NCBI RefSeq assembly: GCF_029894125.1
Contig: NZ_JARXYZ010000023.1
Coordinates: forward strand, 1-64,000
Length of the DNA stretch: 64,000 nt
From: Kitasatospora sp. MAA19
Lineage (GTDB): Bacteria; Actinomycetota; Actinomycetes; Streptomycetales; Streptomycetaceae
Reading direction: 5' to 3'
Shown: piece after piece, positions 8,266 to 15,653 of the stretch
How the letters are laid out: every line of letters begins with the position of its first letter
How positions within the stretch are numbered: position 1 is the first letter of the stretch
Position numbers and translations under genes: made by a program
The notes under the pieces: generated by a model
Database searches by the model: none
Told to the model about the DNA's origin: nothing
The model's input: only the letters and a program-made list of their open reading frames with translations

Positions 8266-8499
8266 TCAGCCGGCGTCCTTGGCGGGCGCCGCCTCGACGG
8301 CGTCCTCCTCGGTGACGCTGATCGCGCCGCCCGGGCAGAGATCGGCGGCGAGTCTCAGCACGGCGAACTGCGCGGGCTCGAATTCGGTCTGACGGAGCCT
8401 CACCAGGCTGTCCTGGTCGTCCTGTTCAAAGATGTCCGGGGCGTTCATGACGCACATGCCGGAGCTGCAGCAGCGGTCCCGGTCGACGCTCACCTGCAT
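8266..8499 (-). CDS. 3Fe-4S-type ferredoxin, partner of the P450
   Basis: The 77-residue ferredoxin has Cys10, Cys16 and Cys55 in the pattern C-x5-C ... CPxGAI that coordinates a 3Fe-4S cluster in P450-associated ferredoxins; Cys11 is an extra cysteine beside the first ligand. The C-terminal 15 residues are an Ala/Glu/Lys-rich tail. It precedes the P450 on the same strand, the usual order for CYP105 systems. The ATG at 8499 is preceded by AGAGGTGCTCGACC, an adequate ribosome site. It would pass single electrons from a NAD(P)H-dependent reductase to the P450. Confidence 0.93.
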   Translation of the reverse strand: MQVSVDRDRCCSSGMCVMNAPDIFEQDDQDSLVRLRQTEFEPAQFAVLRLAADLCPGGAISVTEEDAVEAAPAKDAG

Positions 8500-9055
8500 G
8501 GTCGAGCACCTCTCGCCAGTGCGGCGCCGGGCGTCCGGCGGCCGCCTCTCGTTGTCATTGCCAACCTAACCGTCACCTCTGCGTCCACGGAGGGTGCGAT
8601 GCCGGGATCGCCCAGAATGGCCGATTCGGTTGGGGTCCGGAGCAGCCCCGCCGCGCGGGAGGTTTGAAATTGACGTTACTCCGCCAACCCGCGACTCACA
8701 GCCCCTCGGTGGCGGCGATCTCCCGTACGGCGGTGCCGGTGCCGGCCCCCGCCACCCGGCCGGGCCGGTCCTGCCGCTCGCCCGGCCGGGTGGCGGAGGC
8801 CGAGCTGGAGCCGTCGGAGGCGATCTCGACGACCAGTTCCGGCCGGACCCGTGCCGTCCGGGAGTCCGGCCCGATCCCGCGGGTGGCCCGGCGCGCGCAG
8901 GCCGGTCCGCGAGCGGCCCGCACCGCGCCGGAGTGGAGTGCGTGGACGGCCGGTCTTGGCCGTGGTGGAGATCGGCGCGGGGCCGACGGCCCGTCATGCT
9001 GGCGCCACACCGCGGCCCGGCGACCCCGGGACCCGCCCGACCGAGGGAGACCGAG
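8500..9055. other. 556-bp divergent intergenic region
   Basis: This gap separates the ferredoxin start from the acetyltransferase start and must hold both promoters. The part next to the ferredoxin (8545-8590) is less GC-rich and includes TTGCCAACCTAACCG, a plausible promoter area. The rest shows open frames on both strands but no start with a ribosome site and no motif I trust. I see no gene in it. Confidence 0.5.
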
Positions 9056-9523
9056 TTGACCACCACGACCCGCTGGAGCGTCGGCGCACCGGAGCGCACC
9101 GACTACCCCGCCTGGCGCGAACTCTTCCGCGGCTACTGCGAGTTCTACCGGGTGCCGATGCCGGCGGAGAAGGCCGAACTGGTCTGGTCCTGGCTCACCG
9201 ACCCGGACCACGAACTGGAGGGCCTGCTGGTCCGTGACGGCGACGGGACGCCGGTCGGCCTCGCCCATTACCGCCCCTTCGCCCGCCCGCTGCACGGCGC
9301 CGTCGGCGGCTTCCTCGACGACCTGTTCGTCGCGCCCGAGGTGCGTGGCGGCGGCGCGGTGGACCTGCTGCTGGCCAGGCTGCGGACGATCGCCGCCGAA
9401 CGCGGCTGGAACACCGTCCGCTGGATCACGTCCGACGACAACCACCGTGCCCGAAGCAAGTACGACCAGGTCGCCACCCGGACCATGTTCGTCACGTACG
9501 ACATGGCCCCCGACGCCCCCTGA
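9056..9523 (+). CDS. GNAT-family N-acetyltransferase
   Basis: The 155-residue acetyltransferase has the usual GNAT order: an N-terminal helix pair (DYPAWRELFRGYCEFYRVPM), a central strand (GLAHYRPFA), then DDLFVAPEVRGGGAVDLLLA, which holds the acetyl-CoA pyrophosphate loop (R-G-G-G-A-V), and the C-terminal WNTVRWITSDDNHRARSKYDQ block. Conserved Arg and Tyr in the last part match the aminoglycoside/polyamine-type acetyltransferases. The start is a TTG at 9056 with GGGAG upstream; no ATG or GTG fits. Substrate unknown. The last codons and the stop are duplicated downstream. Confidence 0.85.
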   Translation: MTTTTRWSVGAPERTDYPAWRELFRGYCEFYRVPMPAEKAELVWSWLTDPDHELEGLLVRDGDGTPVGLAHYRPFARPLHGAVGGFLDDLFVAPEVRGGGAVDLLLARLRTIAAERGWNTVRWITSDDNHRARSKYDQVATRTMFVTYDMAPDAP

Positions 9524-9559
9524 GCCGGATCCGGGAGGCCCCTGAGCCGGTCCTGTGAC
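9516..9559. repeat. 22-bp direct duplication containing the stop codon
   Basis: CCCCTGAGCCGG, which includes the stop TGA of the acetyltransferase gene, recurs 22 bases later. The two 22-bp units (9516-9537 and 9538-9559) share about 13 leading bases and then diverge. Confidence 0.6.
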
Positions 9560-9588
9560 CACGCCTCCGGACATTCGTTCGGACTTTC

Positions 9589-9617
9589 TGTTATCGGCGC
9601 GCCGCCGGGAGGTCTCC
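9589..9617 (+). promoter_or_regulatory. Promoter-like motif TGTTATC-N14-AGGTCTCC, copy 1
   Basis: TGTTATC at 9589-9595 and AGGTCTCC at 9610-9617 lie 48 bases before the CAP-protein start. The same two blocks with the same 14-base gap precede the sigma-CAP gene. Bipartite conserved blocks with GTC in the downstream half are typical of ECF-sigma promoters (-35 and -10). The assignment is an inference from two copies. Confidence 0.6.
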
Positions 9618-9664
9618 CAGGTGTCGGCACCCGACCCGCCGACCCGGACAGAAAGCGTGGCCAC

Positions 9665-10684
9665 GTGAACAGCGACGACAGGACGACCATCCTCCCGGCG
9701 AGCGGTGCCGAGAGCGGCGCACGGAGCGGAGCCCCCGGCCGGACGGGCGGCCGCGCCGCGCGCCGGGCCGCCCAGCGGCACGCGGAACGCCACGGAGGCC
9801 GGGGCCGACGGGCCCGAAGGCGCGGCCCGCTCGGCCCGGTCTCCGCCGTCGTCGCCGCGGTGGCCGGCACCGGCCTGCTCGCCGCCCTGGCCGGGGCCGG
9901 CTACGCGGCCTACGCCGGCAAGCCGACCGACCGGGACGCCGCCGGCCAGGCGCTGGCCGCGGACACCCTGATAGCCGCCGAGGCCGGCACCCACGACGGC
10001 ATCCAGGTCCCCGGAGCCGGGGCAGCGGCCCCCACCGTCGCCCTGCCGCCGGTCGACCTGGCCGCCACCGACCCGGCGGCGGCCCCGACCAGTGCCGCCC
10101 CGACCACCGCCTCGGCCTCGCCGACCACCTCGCCGACCGCCAGCGCGACCCCGACGGCCACCGCGAAGCCGAGCCCGACCGCGACGGCCACCACGTCCGC
10201 CCCCGCCAAGTCCGCCGGCACCCCCTCCACCGCGCAGCGCACCGCCGCCCCCGCCCCTGCGAGCACCTCGGCGCCCGCCCCGGCCGGCGGCGGCGCGGCT
10301 TCCGGTTACGCCCAGCAGGTCGTCGACCTGGTCAACGTCGAACGCGCCAAGGCCGGCTGCGGCCCGGTCACCGCCGAACCCCGGTTGGCGAGCGCGGCCC
10401 AGTCGCACAGCGACGACATGGCGGACCGCAACTACTTCGACCACGCCAGCCCCGACGGCTACCACGCCGACCACCGCATCGAGGCGGCCGGCTACCGCTG
10501 GAGCACCTGGGGCGAGAACATCGCCCGCGGCCAGAAGGACCCGGCCGCCGTGATGGACTCCTGGATGAACAGCCCCGGCCACCGCGCGAACATCCTGAAC
10601 TGCGCGTTCAAGCAGCTCGGGGTGGGCGTGCGGAGCGGCTCCGGCGGCCCCTGGTGGACCCAGGTCTTCGCCGCTCCGGCCTGA
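9665..10684 (+). CDS. Membrane-anchored or secreted CAP-domain (SCP/PR-1-like) protein
   Basis: The 339-residue protein has a cytosolic, Arg-rich N-terminus (1-57), one membrane helix at 59-83, a low-complexity Ala/Pro/Thr/Ser linker at about 118-212 and a C-terminal CAP domain at 215-339. The CAP core residues are present: His248 (SHSDDM), Glu284 (WGENIA) and His306 (SPGHRANIL), plus a cysteine pair, Cys232 and Cys313. The domain would lie outside the cell. CAP proteins in bacteria are poorly understood; lipid, glycan or peptide binding and hydrolysis have been proposed. The start is GTG at 9665. It is a close paralogue of the CAP part of the next gene and shares its promoter-like motif. Confidence 0.9.
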   Translation: MNSDDRTTILPASGAESGARSGAPGRTGGRAARRAAQRHAERHGGRGRRARRRGPLGPVSAVVAAVAGTGLLAALAGAGYAAYAGKPTDRDAAGQALAADTLIAAEAGTHDGIQVPGAGAAAPTVALPPVDLAATDPAAAPTSAAPTTASASPTTSPTASATPTATAKPSPTATATTSAPAKSAGTPSTAQRTAAPAPASTSAPAPAGGGAASGYAQQVVDLVNVERAKAGCGPVTAEPRLASAAQSHSDDMADRNYFDHASPDGYHADHRIEAAGYRWSTWGENIARGQKDPAAVMDSWMNSPGHRANILNCAFKQLGVGVRSGSGGPWWTQVFAAPA

Positions 10685-10728
10685 CCGGCCCCTCGGCAGG
10701 GCCCGTTTTCCGATTCCGCGCAAATTGT

Positions 10729-10757
10729 TGTTATCTGATCACTCCCTGCAGGTCTCC
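10729..10757 (+). promoter_or_regulatory. Promoter-like motif TGTTATC-N14-AGGTCTCC, copy 2
   Basis: TGTTATC at 10729-10735 and AGGTCTCC at 10750-10757 lie 45 bases before the ATG of the sigma-CAP gene. Blocks and spacing are identical to copy 1 while the 14 bases between them differ completely, which argues for selection rather than recent duplication. Confidence 0.6.
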
Positions 10758-10802
10758 GAGGAGGCAGCGGAGGACGGAACACGGCAAGACGGAGTGCGGA
10801 CC

Positions 10803-12323
10803 ATGAACGCTGACGTGCAGAACGGGACCGGGACCACCCTGGTACGCGCGGCCCAGGCGGGCGACCGGCAGGCCCAGGAGGCGCTGGTCGCCGCCTGGCT
10901 GCCGCTCGTCTACAACGTCGCCGGACGCGCCCTGGACGGCCACGCCGACGTCGACGACGTCGCCCAGGAGACCATGATCCGCGCCTTGGACGGCCTCGAC
11001 GGGCTCCGCGAACCGGAGTCCTTCCGCTCCTGGCTGGTGGCCATCACCATGAACCAGGTCCGCCGCCGCCACACCGTCGGCCTGCAGCAGCCGACCGTCG
11101 GCGGCCTCGACGAGACCTGGGAACTCGCCGACCCCAGGGCCGATTTCACCGACCTCACCATCCTGCGCCTCGGCCTCTCCGGCCAGCGCCGGGAAGTCGC
11201 CGAGGCCACCCGCTGGCTCGACCCCGACGACCGCGAACTCCTCGCCCTCTGGTGGCTGGAGGCCGGCGGCGAACTCACCCGCGCCGAACTCGCCGAAGCA
11301 CTCGACCTGACCCCACAGCACGCCGCCGTCCGCGTCCAGCGGATGAAGAAGCAACTCGAAGCCGGCCGGGTCGTCGTCCGCGCCCTCGGCGCCTACCCCC
11401 GCTGCCCCGAACTCGCCGACGCCACGGCCGGCTTCGACGGCACCCCCAACTCGGTGTGGCGCAAGCGCATCGCCCGCCACATCCGCGGCTGCGCCACCTG
11501 CGACCGCCTCGGCCGCGACCTCTTCCCCGCCGAAGGGCTGCTGGCCGGCCTCGCCCTGGTGCCGATCCCACTCGGCTCGCCCGCGCTGCTGCACTTCCAG
11601 CACACCGCGGCCACCGTCGCCACCGCCACCCCGACCGCCGCCGGCACCCACGGCGGCTGGGCCGGGACAGCGGCGCGCAAGGCCGTCCTGGCGAGCGGCA
11701 CGGCGGCGGTGGTGGCCGTCACCACCCTCGCCCTGGTCTGGTCGCACCCCGCCGAATCCCCGCGGGAGGCGGCCCCCGAACCCACCACCCCGTCCGCCGC
11801 GCCCGACACCCCGACGGCCGTCGCGACCCCGGCCGCCGCCCCGGTCACCCTCGCGGCCACGCCCACCGAGACCCCCACCGGGACGCCGACGCCGACCCCG
11901 TCACCCACCGCGACCCGGCCCAGCGCCCCGCCACCGCCCAGCCCCGAACGCCAGCTCGTGGACCTCGTCAACGCCGAACGCGCCAAGGCGGGCTGCGCCC
12001 CCCTGCGGATCGACCCCCGGCTGCACGCCGCCGCCCAGAAGCACGCCGACGACATGGTCGCCCGCGGCTTCTTCGACCACGTCAACCCCGACGGCGTCCG
12101 CACCGACGCCCGGTTCACCGCTGCCGGCTACCGCTGGTCCCAGTGGGGCGAGAACCTCGACCGGGGCCCGACCGCCCCCGCCACGGTGTTCACCCGCTGG
12201 ATGGACGGCGGCATCCACCAGTCCAACATGCTGGACTGCGGCTTCAAGGACGTCGGCATCGGCCTGGCCACCGGCCCCGGCGGCGCCTACTGGACCCAGG
12301 ACCTCGGCGCCTCGCTGTCCTGA
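10803..12323 (+). CDS. ECF sigma factor fused to zinc anti-sigma motif, membrane helix and extracellular CAP domain
   Basis: One 506-residue chain holds four parts. Sigma region 2 is at about 21-92 (DVDDVAQETMIRALDGL, SWLVAITMNQVRRRH) and region 4 at about 138-195 (LDPDDRELLALWW, then the helix-turn-helix AELAEALDLTPQHAAVRVQR). A zinc-binding anti-sigma (ZAS) signature follows: Cys201, then His226-x3-Cys230-x2-Cys233, with the usual 25-residue gap. A membrane helix lies at 294-313, then a Pro/Thr linker to about 380. The C-terminal CAP domain (381-506) has His414, Glu450 and His472. Topology puts sigma and ZAS inside and CAP outside, so release of sigma probably needs cleavage or a conformational change. 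The start is the ATG at 10803 with a GGAG site; the frame is open upstream. A free CAP paralogue precedes it. Confidence 0.92.
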   Translation: MNADVQNGTGTTLVRAAQAGDRQAQEALVAAWLPLVYNVAGRALDGHADVDDVAQETMIRALDGLDGLREPESFRSWLVAITMNQVRRRHTVGLQQPTVGGLDETWELADPRADFTDLTILRLGLSGQRREVAEATRWLDPDDRELLALWWLEAGGELTRAELAEALDLTPQHAAVRVQRMKKQLEAGRVVVRALGAYPRCPELADATAGFDGTPNSVWRKRIARHIRGCATCDRLGRDLFPAEGLLAGLALVPIPLGSPALLHFQHTAATVATATPTAAGTHGGWAGTAARKAVLASGTAAVVAVTTLALVWSHPAESPREAAPEPTTPSAAPDTPTAVATPAAAPVTLAATPTETPTGTPTPTPSPTATRPSAPPPPSPERQLVDLVNAERAKAGCAPLRIDPRLHAAAQKHADDMVARGFFDHVNPDGVRTDARFTAAGYRWSQWGENLDRGPTAPATVFTRWMDGGIHQSNMLDCGFKDVGIGLATGPGGAYWTQDLGASLS

Positions 12324-12359
12324 CGCCTCGCTGTCCCGAAGCCCCGCTGTCCCGAAGCC
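12308..12359. repeat. 16-bp tandem repeat (three units) spanning the stop of the sigma-CAP gene
   Basis: Units at 12308-12323, 12324-12339 and 12340-12355 follow CGCCTCGCTGTCCTGA with one to three changes, and four bases of a fourth follow. The first unit ends exactly with the TGA stop. In the later units TGA has become CGA, so read-through would be open for several codons if the stop were lost. Confidence 0.8.
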
Positions 12360-12367
12360 GCCCCGAC

Positions 12368-12604
12368 CTACGCCGGGGTGATCCCGACCAGCCCGTCCGC
12401 CGCCCCCGTCGTGAAACCCGTTGCCTCGCCGACCACGCCGCCCGCGTCCCCGACCTGCCCCGGCAACGCGTCCGGCGCACTCGTCACCGCCCCGGACGCC
12501 CCGTCCTGGCCCCCGACGGCACTGGCGTGCGCACTCGGCGCGGTGAGCGAGGCCACGACACCCACGGCGAGCGAGGCGACGGCGAGCATGCTGCGCTTCT
12601 TCAT
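12368..12604 (-). CDS. Small secreted protein, 78 aa
   Basis: The peptide begins MKKRSMLAVASLAVGVVASL and continues to a signal-peptidase site after APSAHA (about residue 27), so this is a typical Sec signal peptide. The mature part of about 50 residues is Gly/Ala/Asp-rich with no cysteine (GGQDGASGAV, GEATGFTTGAADGL). It resembles the tiny secreted proteins of unknown role common in streptomycetes; it is not a chaplin or rodlin by motif. It converges on the sigma-CAP gene and is divergent from the eRF1-like gene. The ribosome site is poor. Confidence 0.65.
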   Translation of the reverse strand: MKKRSMLAVASLAVGVVASLTAPSAHASAVGGQDGASGAVTSAPDALPGQVGDAGGVVGEATGFTTGAADGLVGITPA

Positions 12605-12792
12605 GGCGGGTCCAACGACGATGCGCCGGGCGGGTTACGGCGGCGCCGGCCGATTCCCTCTCCCGTGGCGGGAGGCGTAGGAGGGCGGTGGGATGGGGAG
12701 GGGACGGGAATGAGTCCGGCAAATCGGTCGAATCGCCGCGCAGTCGGACTCATCGCCCCCCGACCCACCCACCGCGACACGAAGGGCACCCG

Positions 12793-13893
12793 ATGTACGC
12801 AGCCGAGCTCACGCCAGCCGTCCTCGCCGAGCTGCGCCGCCCCCGGCGCTACCCGGCCGTCTCCGTTCTGCTGCCCACCCACCGCAGCGAGCCCGACAAC
12901 ACCCAGGACCCGGTCCGCCTGCGCAACCTCGTCGCCGAGGCGAAGAGCCGGCTGCACGCCGACGAGGCGGTCAGCCGGGCCGACCGGCTGGACGTCGTCG
13001 AGCAGCTGGACCGCGCGCTCACCGAGGTCGACCTCGTGCACGCCGAGGACGGCCTGGTGATCTACGCGGCCCCCGGCGAGCACCAGGTGTGGTACCTGCC
13101 GCGCCCGGTGCCCGCCCGGGTCGTGCTGTCCGAGACCTTCCTGACCCGCAACCTGGTCTCCGCCTACACCGCCGGTGCGCCCTACTGGGTGCTGACCGTC
13201 GCCGCCGACCGGGTCGCCCTGTTCAGCGGCAGCGGGCCGCGCCTGGTCGAGCACACGGCCGCCGGCTTCCCGCTCGACCAGGTCCCGCCGGACTGGGACG
13301 TCGAGCGCAAGGAGCGGATCGGGGACGTGCCGAGCACGTTCCGCGACGAGGAGACCCGCCGCTTCCTGCGCTCGGCCGACACCGCGCTGGCCGCCGTGCT
13401 GGAGGCCGACGGCCGCCCGCTCTACGTGCTCGGCGAGGCCGCCGCGATCTCCCTGCTCGACGAGGTCGGCACCGTGGCCAAGCGGGCCGCCGCCCAGGTC
13501 TCGCGGGGCGGCCTCGGCCACGCGTCGGCCGCCGCGGTGGCCGAGGCCGTCCGGGCCACCGTCGCCGAGCAGGGCAGCAAGGCCGTCACCGAGCTGCACG
13601 AGCGCCTCGACCAGGCCCAGGGCGTCAAGGGCCTGGCCGCCGGCATCGACGAGGTCTGGCAGTCCGTCGCCGAGGGCCGTGCCGCGCTGGTCGCGGTGGA
13701 GGAGGACTACTGGCAGCCCGTCCGGGTGACCGATAACCACCTCGTCCCGGCGGCGGCCGGTGAGCCGGACGTCCGCGAGGACATGGTCGACGAGATCGTC
13801 GAGCGCGCCCTCGACACCGGTGCCAAGGTGCAGTTCGTCCCCACCGGCGAACTCACCGCCCGCGGTCACATCGCGGCCGTCCTGCGGTACTGA
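12793..13893 (+). CDS. Bacterial eRF1-like (baeRF family, Vms1-related) protein
   Basis: The 366-residue protein starts MYAAELTPAVLAELRRP and has the layout of the bacterial release-factor-like proteins. An N-terminal domain includes VSVLLPTHRSEPDNTQDP and RLRNLVAEAKSRL, a middle domain follows (PYWVLTVAADRVALFSGSG), and a C-terminal L7Ae-like domain ends GHIAAVLRY. Several bacterial members are automatically annotated as chemotaxis proteins without basis. The proposed role is ribosome-associated peptide release or quality control. The ATG at 12793 is chosen because the family starts there. A strong hairpin follows the stop. Family assignment is from memory of this sequence type. Confidence 0.75.
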   Translation: MYAAELTPAVLAELRRPRRYPAVSVLLPTHRSEPDNTQDPVRLRNLVAEAKSRLHADEAVSRADRLDVVEQLDRALTEVDLVHAEDGLVIYAAPGEHQVWYLPRPVPARVVLSETFLTRNLVSAYTAGAPYWVLTVAADRVALFSGSGPRLVEHTAAGFPLDQVPPDWDVERKERIGDVPSTFRDEETRRFLRSADTALAAVLEADGRPLYVLGEAAAISLLDEVGTVAKRAAAQVSRGGLGHASAAAVAEAVRATVAEQGSKAVTELHERLDQAQGVKGLAAGIDEVWQSVAEGRAALVAVEEDYWQPVRVTDNHLVPAAAGEPDVREDMVDEIVERALDTGAKVQFVPTGELTARGHIAAVLRY

Positions 13894-13899
13894 CCCGCC

Positions 13900-13941
13900 C
13901 GCTGCGGGCCCGGGCACGGCCCACCGCCGAGGCCCGCAGCG
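13900..13941. terminator. Bidirectional hairpin terminator
   Basis: CGCTGCGGGCC at 13900-13910 pairs exactly with 13931-13941 across a 20-base loop. It lies seven bases after the eRF1-like stop and 28 bases beyond the stop of the convergent gene, so it can end transcripts from both sides. Confidence 0.7.
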
Positions 13942-13968
13942 CGGTCGCCGCCCGGCCGGACGGGCGGA

Positions 13969-14793
13969 TCAGCCTCGGCCGGGACTCGGCGAGCTGGTGC
14001 CCCCGGGGTTGCTCCGGATCGAGTCGAGCACGCCCTGCACCTGCTGGAGCGTCCGGCCGGAGGGACCCCTCAGGCAGGCCGTCAGCTGGATCATCAGCGG
14101 TGCGCCGGACTGGATGACGATCCGGTGGCCCACGAGTTCGCTGTTGCCGCCGCGCAGGGAGCAGTCCTTGTCGAGTGGCGTGTTGGCGAGGCCGGCCTGC
14201 GTGTTGGTGAGCTTCTGGATGATGCCCGGGTCGTCGCCCACCCGGAGGGTGAGAACTGCTCCGTCGACGGGCAGCCGGTCGGCGGGCGGGCAGGAGCCGG
14301 CCGTCGGCGGGCAGGAGGGCGTCGGCTCGATCGGCCCGGTGGCCAGGTAGCCGAAGGCCACCCGGGAGTCGGAAGAGACGGCACTCTGGCTGTACCAGCC
14401 GTTCGGCACCTCGACCATCACGATCGGGAACCTCGAGAAGCGGATCGGTGTGCTGTGCGTCTCGGCTTCGACGGACGGTCCACCGGCGGCCGTCGGCTCG
14501 GGCGCCGTCGCGGCCGGCGCCGTGCCCCCCGCCGCCGCCCGCTCCGGCCCGGGGGCGATCGCGGGCGCGGCGGCCAGCGCCGCGGCCACCAGCCCGGCGG
14601 TCAGGCCGGCCCCGAGCCCGCCCGCCCGCCGCCGTCGCCGGGTGCGGGCGGCGCGGGCGCGGATCTGGGCCATCCGGTCCTCGGGCTCGGCCAGTACCGG
14701 TACGGCCTCGTGGAGCAGGATCCGCAGCTCCTGCTCGCCCTCGACGCCGTCCGGCCCCGGGTCGTCGGGGTCCAGCAGGTCAGTACCGATCAC
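13969..14793 (-). CDS. Membrane protein, probable partner/anti-sigma of the SigE-type factor
   Basis: The 274-residue protein has a cytosolic N-terminus of about 55 residues with ELRILLHEAVPVL and a basic RARAARTRRRRR stretch, then one membrane helix at about 57-78 and an extracellular part. The latter has a beta-rich core (FPIVMVEVPNGWYSQSAV) and several cysteines in CPPTAGSCPP and TACLRG. It overlaps the preceding sigma-factor gene by 14 bases, the classic arrangement for a sigma factor and the membrane protein that holds it. No ZAS motif is visible, so the contact would be of another kind. Role inferred from context. Confidence 0.75.
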   Translation of the reverse strand: MIGTDLLDPDDPGPDGVEGEQELRILLHEAVPVLAEPEDRMAQIRARAARTRRRRRAGGLGAGLTAGLVAAALAAAPAIAPGPERAAAGGTAPAATAPEPTAAGGPSVEAETHSTPIRFSRFPIVMVEVPNGWYSQSAVSSDSRVAFGYLATGPIEPTPSCPPTAGSCPPADRLPVDGAVLTLRVGDDPGIIQKLTNTQAGLANTPLDKDCSLRGGNSELVGHRIVIQSGAPLMIQLTACLRGPSGRTLQQVQGVLDSIRSNPGGTSSPSPGRG

Positions 14794-15304
14794 GGTGTCC
14801 CCCGTCCAGCATCAGTTCCCGGGCCGGCAAGTGGCCGCGCAGCGCGGCGATCGCGCGGTGCGTCTGGCTCTTGACCGTGCCGGTGCTGCAGCGCAGTACC
14901 TCGGCGGTCTCCTCGACGCTGAGGTCCTCGAAGAAGCGCAACACCACGACGGCCCGTTGGCGCGGTGGCAACGCACGGACGGCCTGGGCGACCACCTGCC
15001 CGAGCACCACCCCCTCGTACGGGTCCGCGTTCGCCGCCGGCGGCTCCGGCAGCTCGCCGTGCGGCACTTCCCCGGTCCAGCGGCGACGCCACCAGGAGAC
15101 GTGGCAGTTCACCAGCGTCTTGCGCAGGTAGGCCTCGGGCCGGTCGATGGAGATCCGCTCCCATTTGGGCCAGACCTTGGCGAGCGCGGTCTGCAGCAGG
15201 TCCTCGGCCTGGTGCGGGTCGCCGGTCAGCAGCCAGGCCACGCGCAGCATCTTCGGGCCGCAGGCGGAGACGAACTCCTCGAAGTCCGGTGTACCGTCGT
15301 TCAT
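14780..15304 (-). CDS. SigE-type ECF RNA polymerase sigma factor
   Basis: The 174-residue protein is a minimal ECF sigma factor of the SigE/SigL group common in actinobacteria. It opens DFEEFVSACGPKMLRVAWLLTG, followed by region 2 (QAEDLLQTALAKVWPKWERI) and YLRKTLVNCHVSWWRRR. Region 4 contains LPPRQRAVVVLRFFEDLSVE with the recognition helix in CSTGTVKSQTHRAIAAL. It would direct polymerase to a small regulon in response to an envelope cue sensed by the overlapping membrane protein. The ATG is at 15304. This is a second, conventional two-gene sigma system only 2.5 kb from the fused sigma-CAP gene. Confidence 0.93.
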   Translation of the reverse strand: MNDGTPDFEEFVSACGPKMLRVAWLLTGDPHQAEDLLQTALAKVWPKWERISIDRPEAYLRKTLVNCHVSWWRRRWTGEVPHGELPEPPAANADPYEGVVLGQVVAQAVRALPPRQRAVVVLRFFEDLSVEETAEVLRCSTGTVKSQTHRAIAALRGHLPARELMLDGGHRDRY

Positions 15305-15653
15305 CCCGCCGTCCCCGCCATGGTGTCCGCGCCGTTCTCGTCAGCCGTGTCGGCCTGGTCGGCCGCGGTCGTGGTGTCCTTCTCACGGCAGCTGAACGCG
15401 TTGGACGGTGCTCCGGGTTGCGTGCCGGACGCGGGAATTCCGACGGACCGGCACGGAGACGTTGGACGGCCCGCGAGCCGGCCGGGACTCGGCCGGGCGG
15501 CGGGCGGGCCGTGCGCACCACGATGGCGCCCTCGGGCCCGCCCGGCCAGAGGCGCTCATGGGGCGTCCGGGCGCACGGTGCGGCGCGCCCGGGGCGTACG
15601 AGGAAGGCCCGGACGGGCGGTGCGCCGGGGACCGGCCCGGACCGGCGAGCGGG
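15305..15653. other. 349-bp intergenic region upstream of the sigma gene
   Basis: This gap lies between the sigma start and the stop of the M1 peptidase. On the minus strand it contains GGAATTCCC about 130 bases before the sigma gene, which could be part of an ECF-type promoter. The remainder is featureless GC-rich sequence. No gene seen. Confidence 0.4.

Noticed and set aside
8696..8960. Minus-strand text RPELVVEIASDG as a possible ATP-dependent DNA ligase tail
   Set aside because: Only about eight residues resemble the ligase C-terminus; the flanking sequence does not continue the match.
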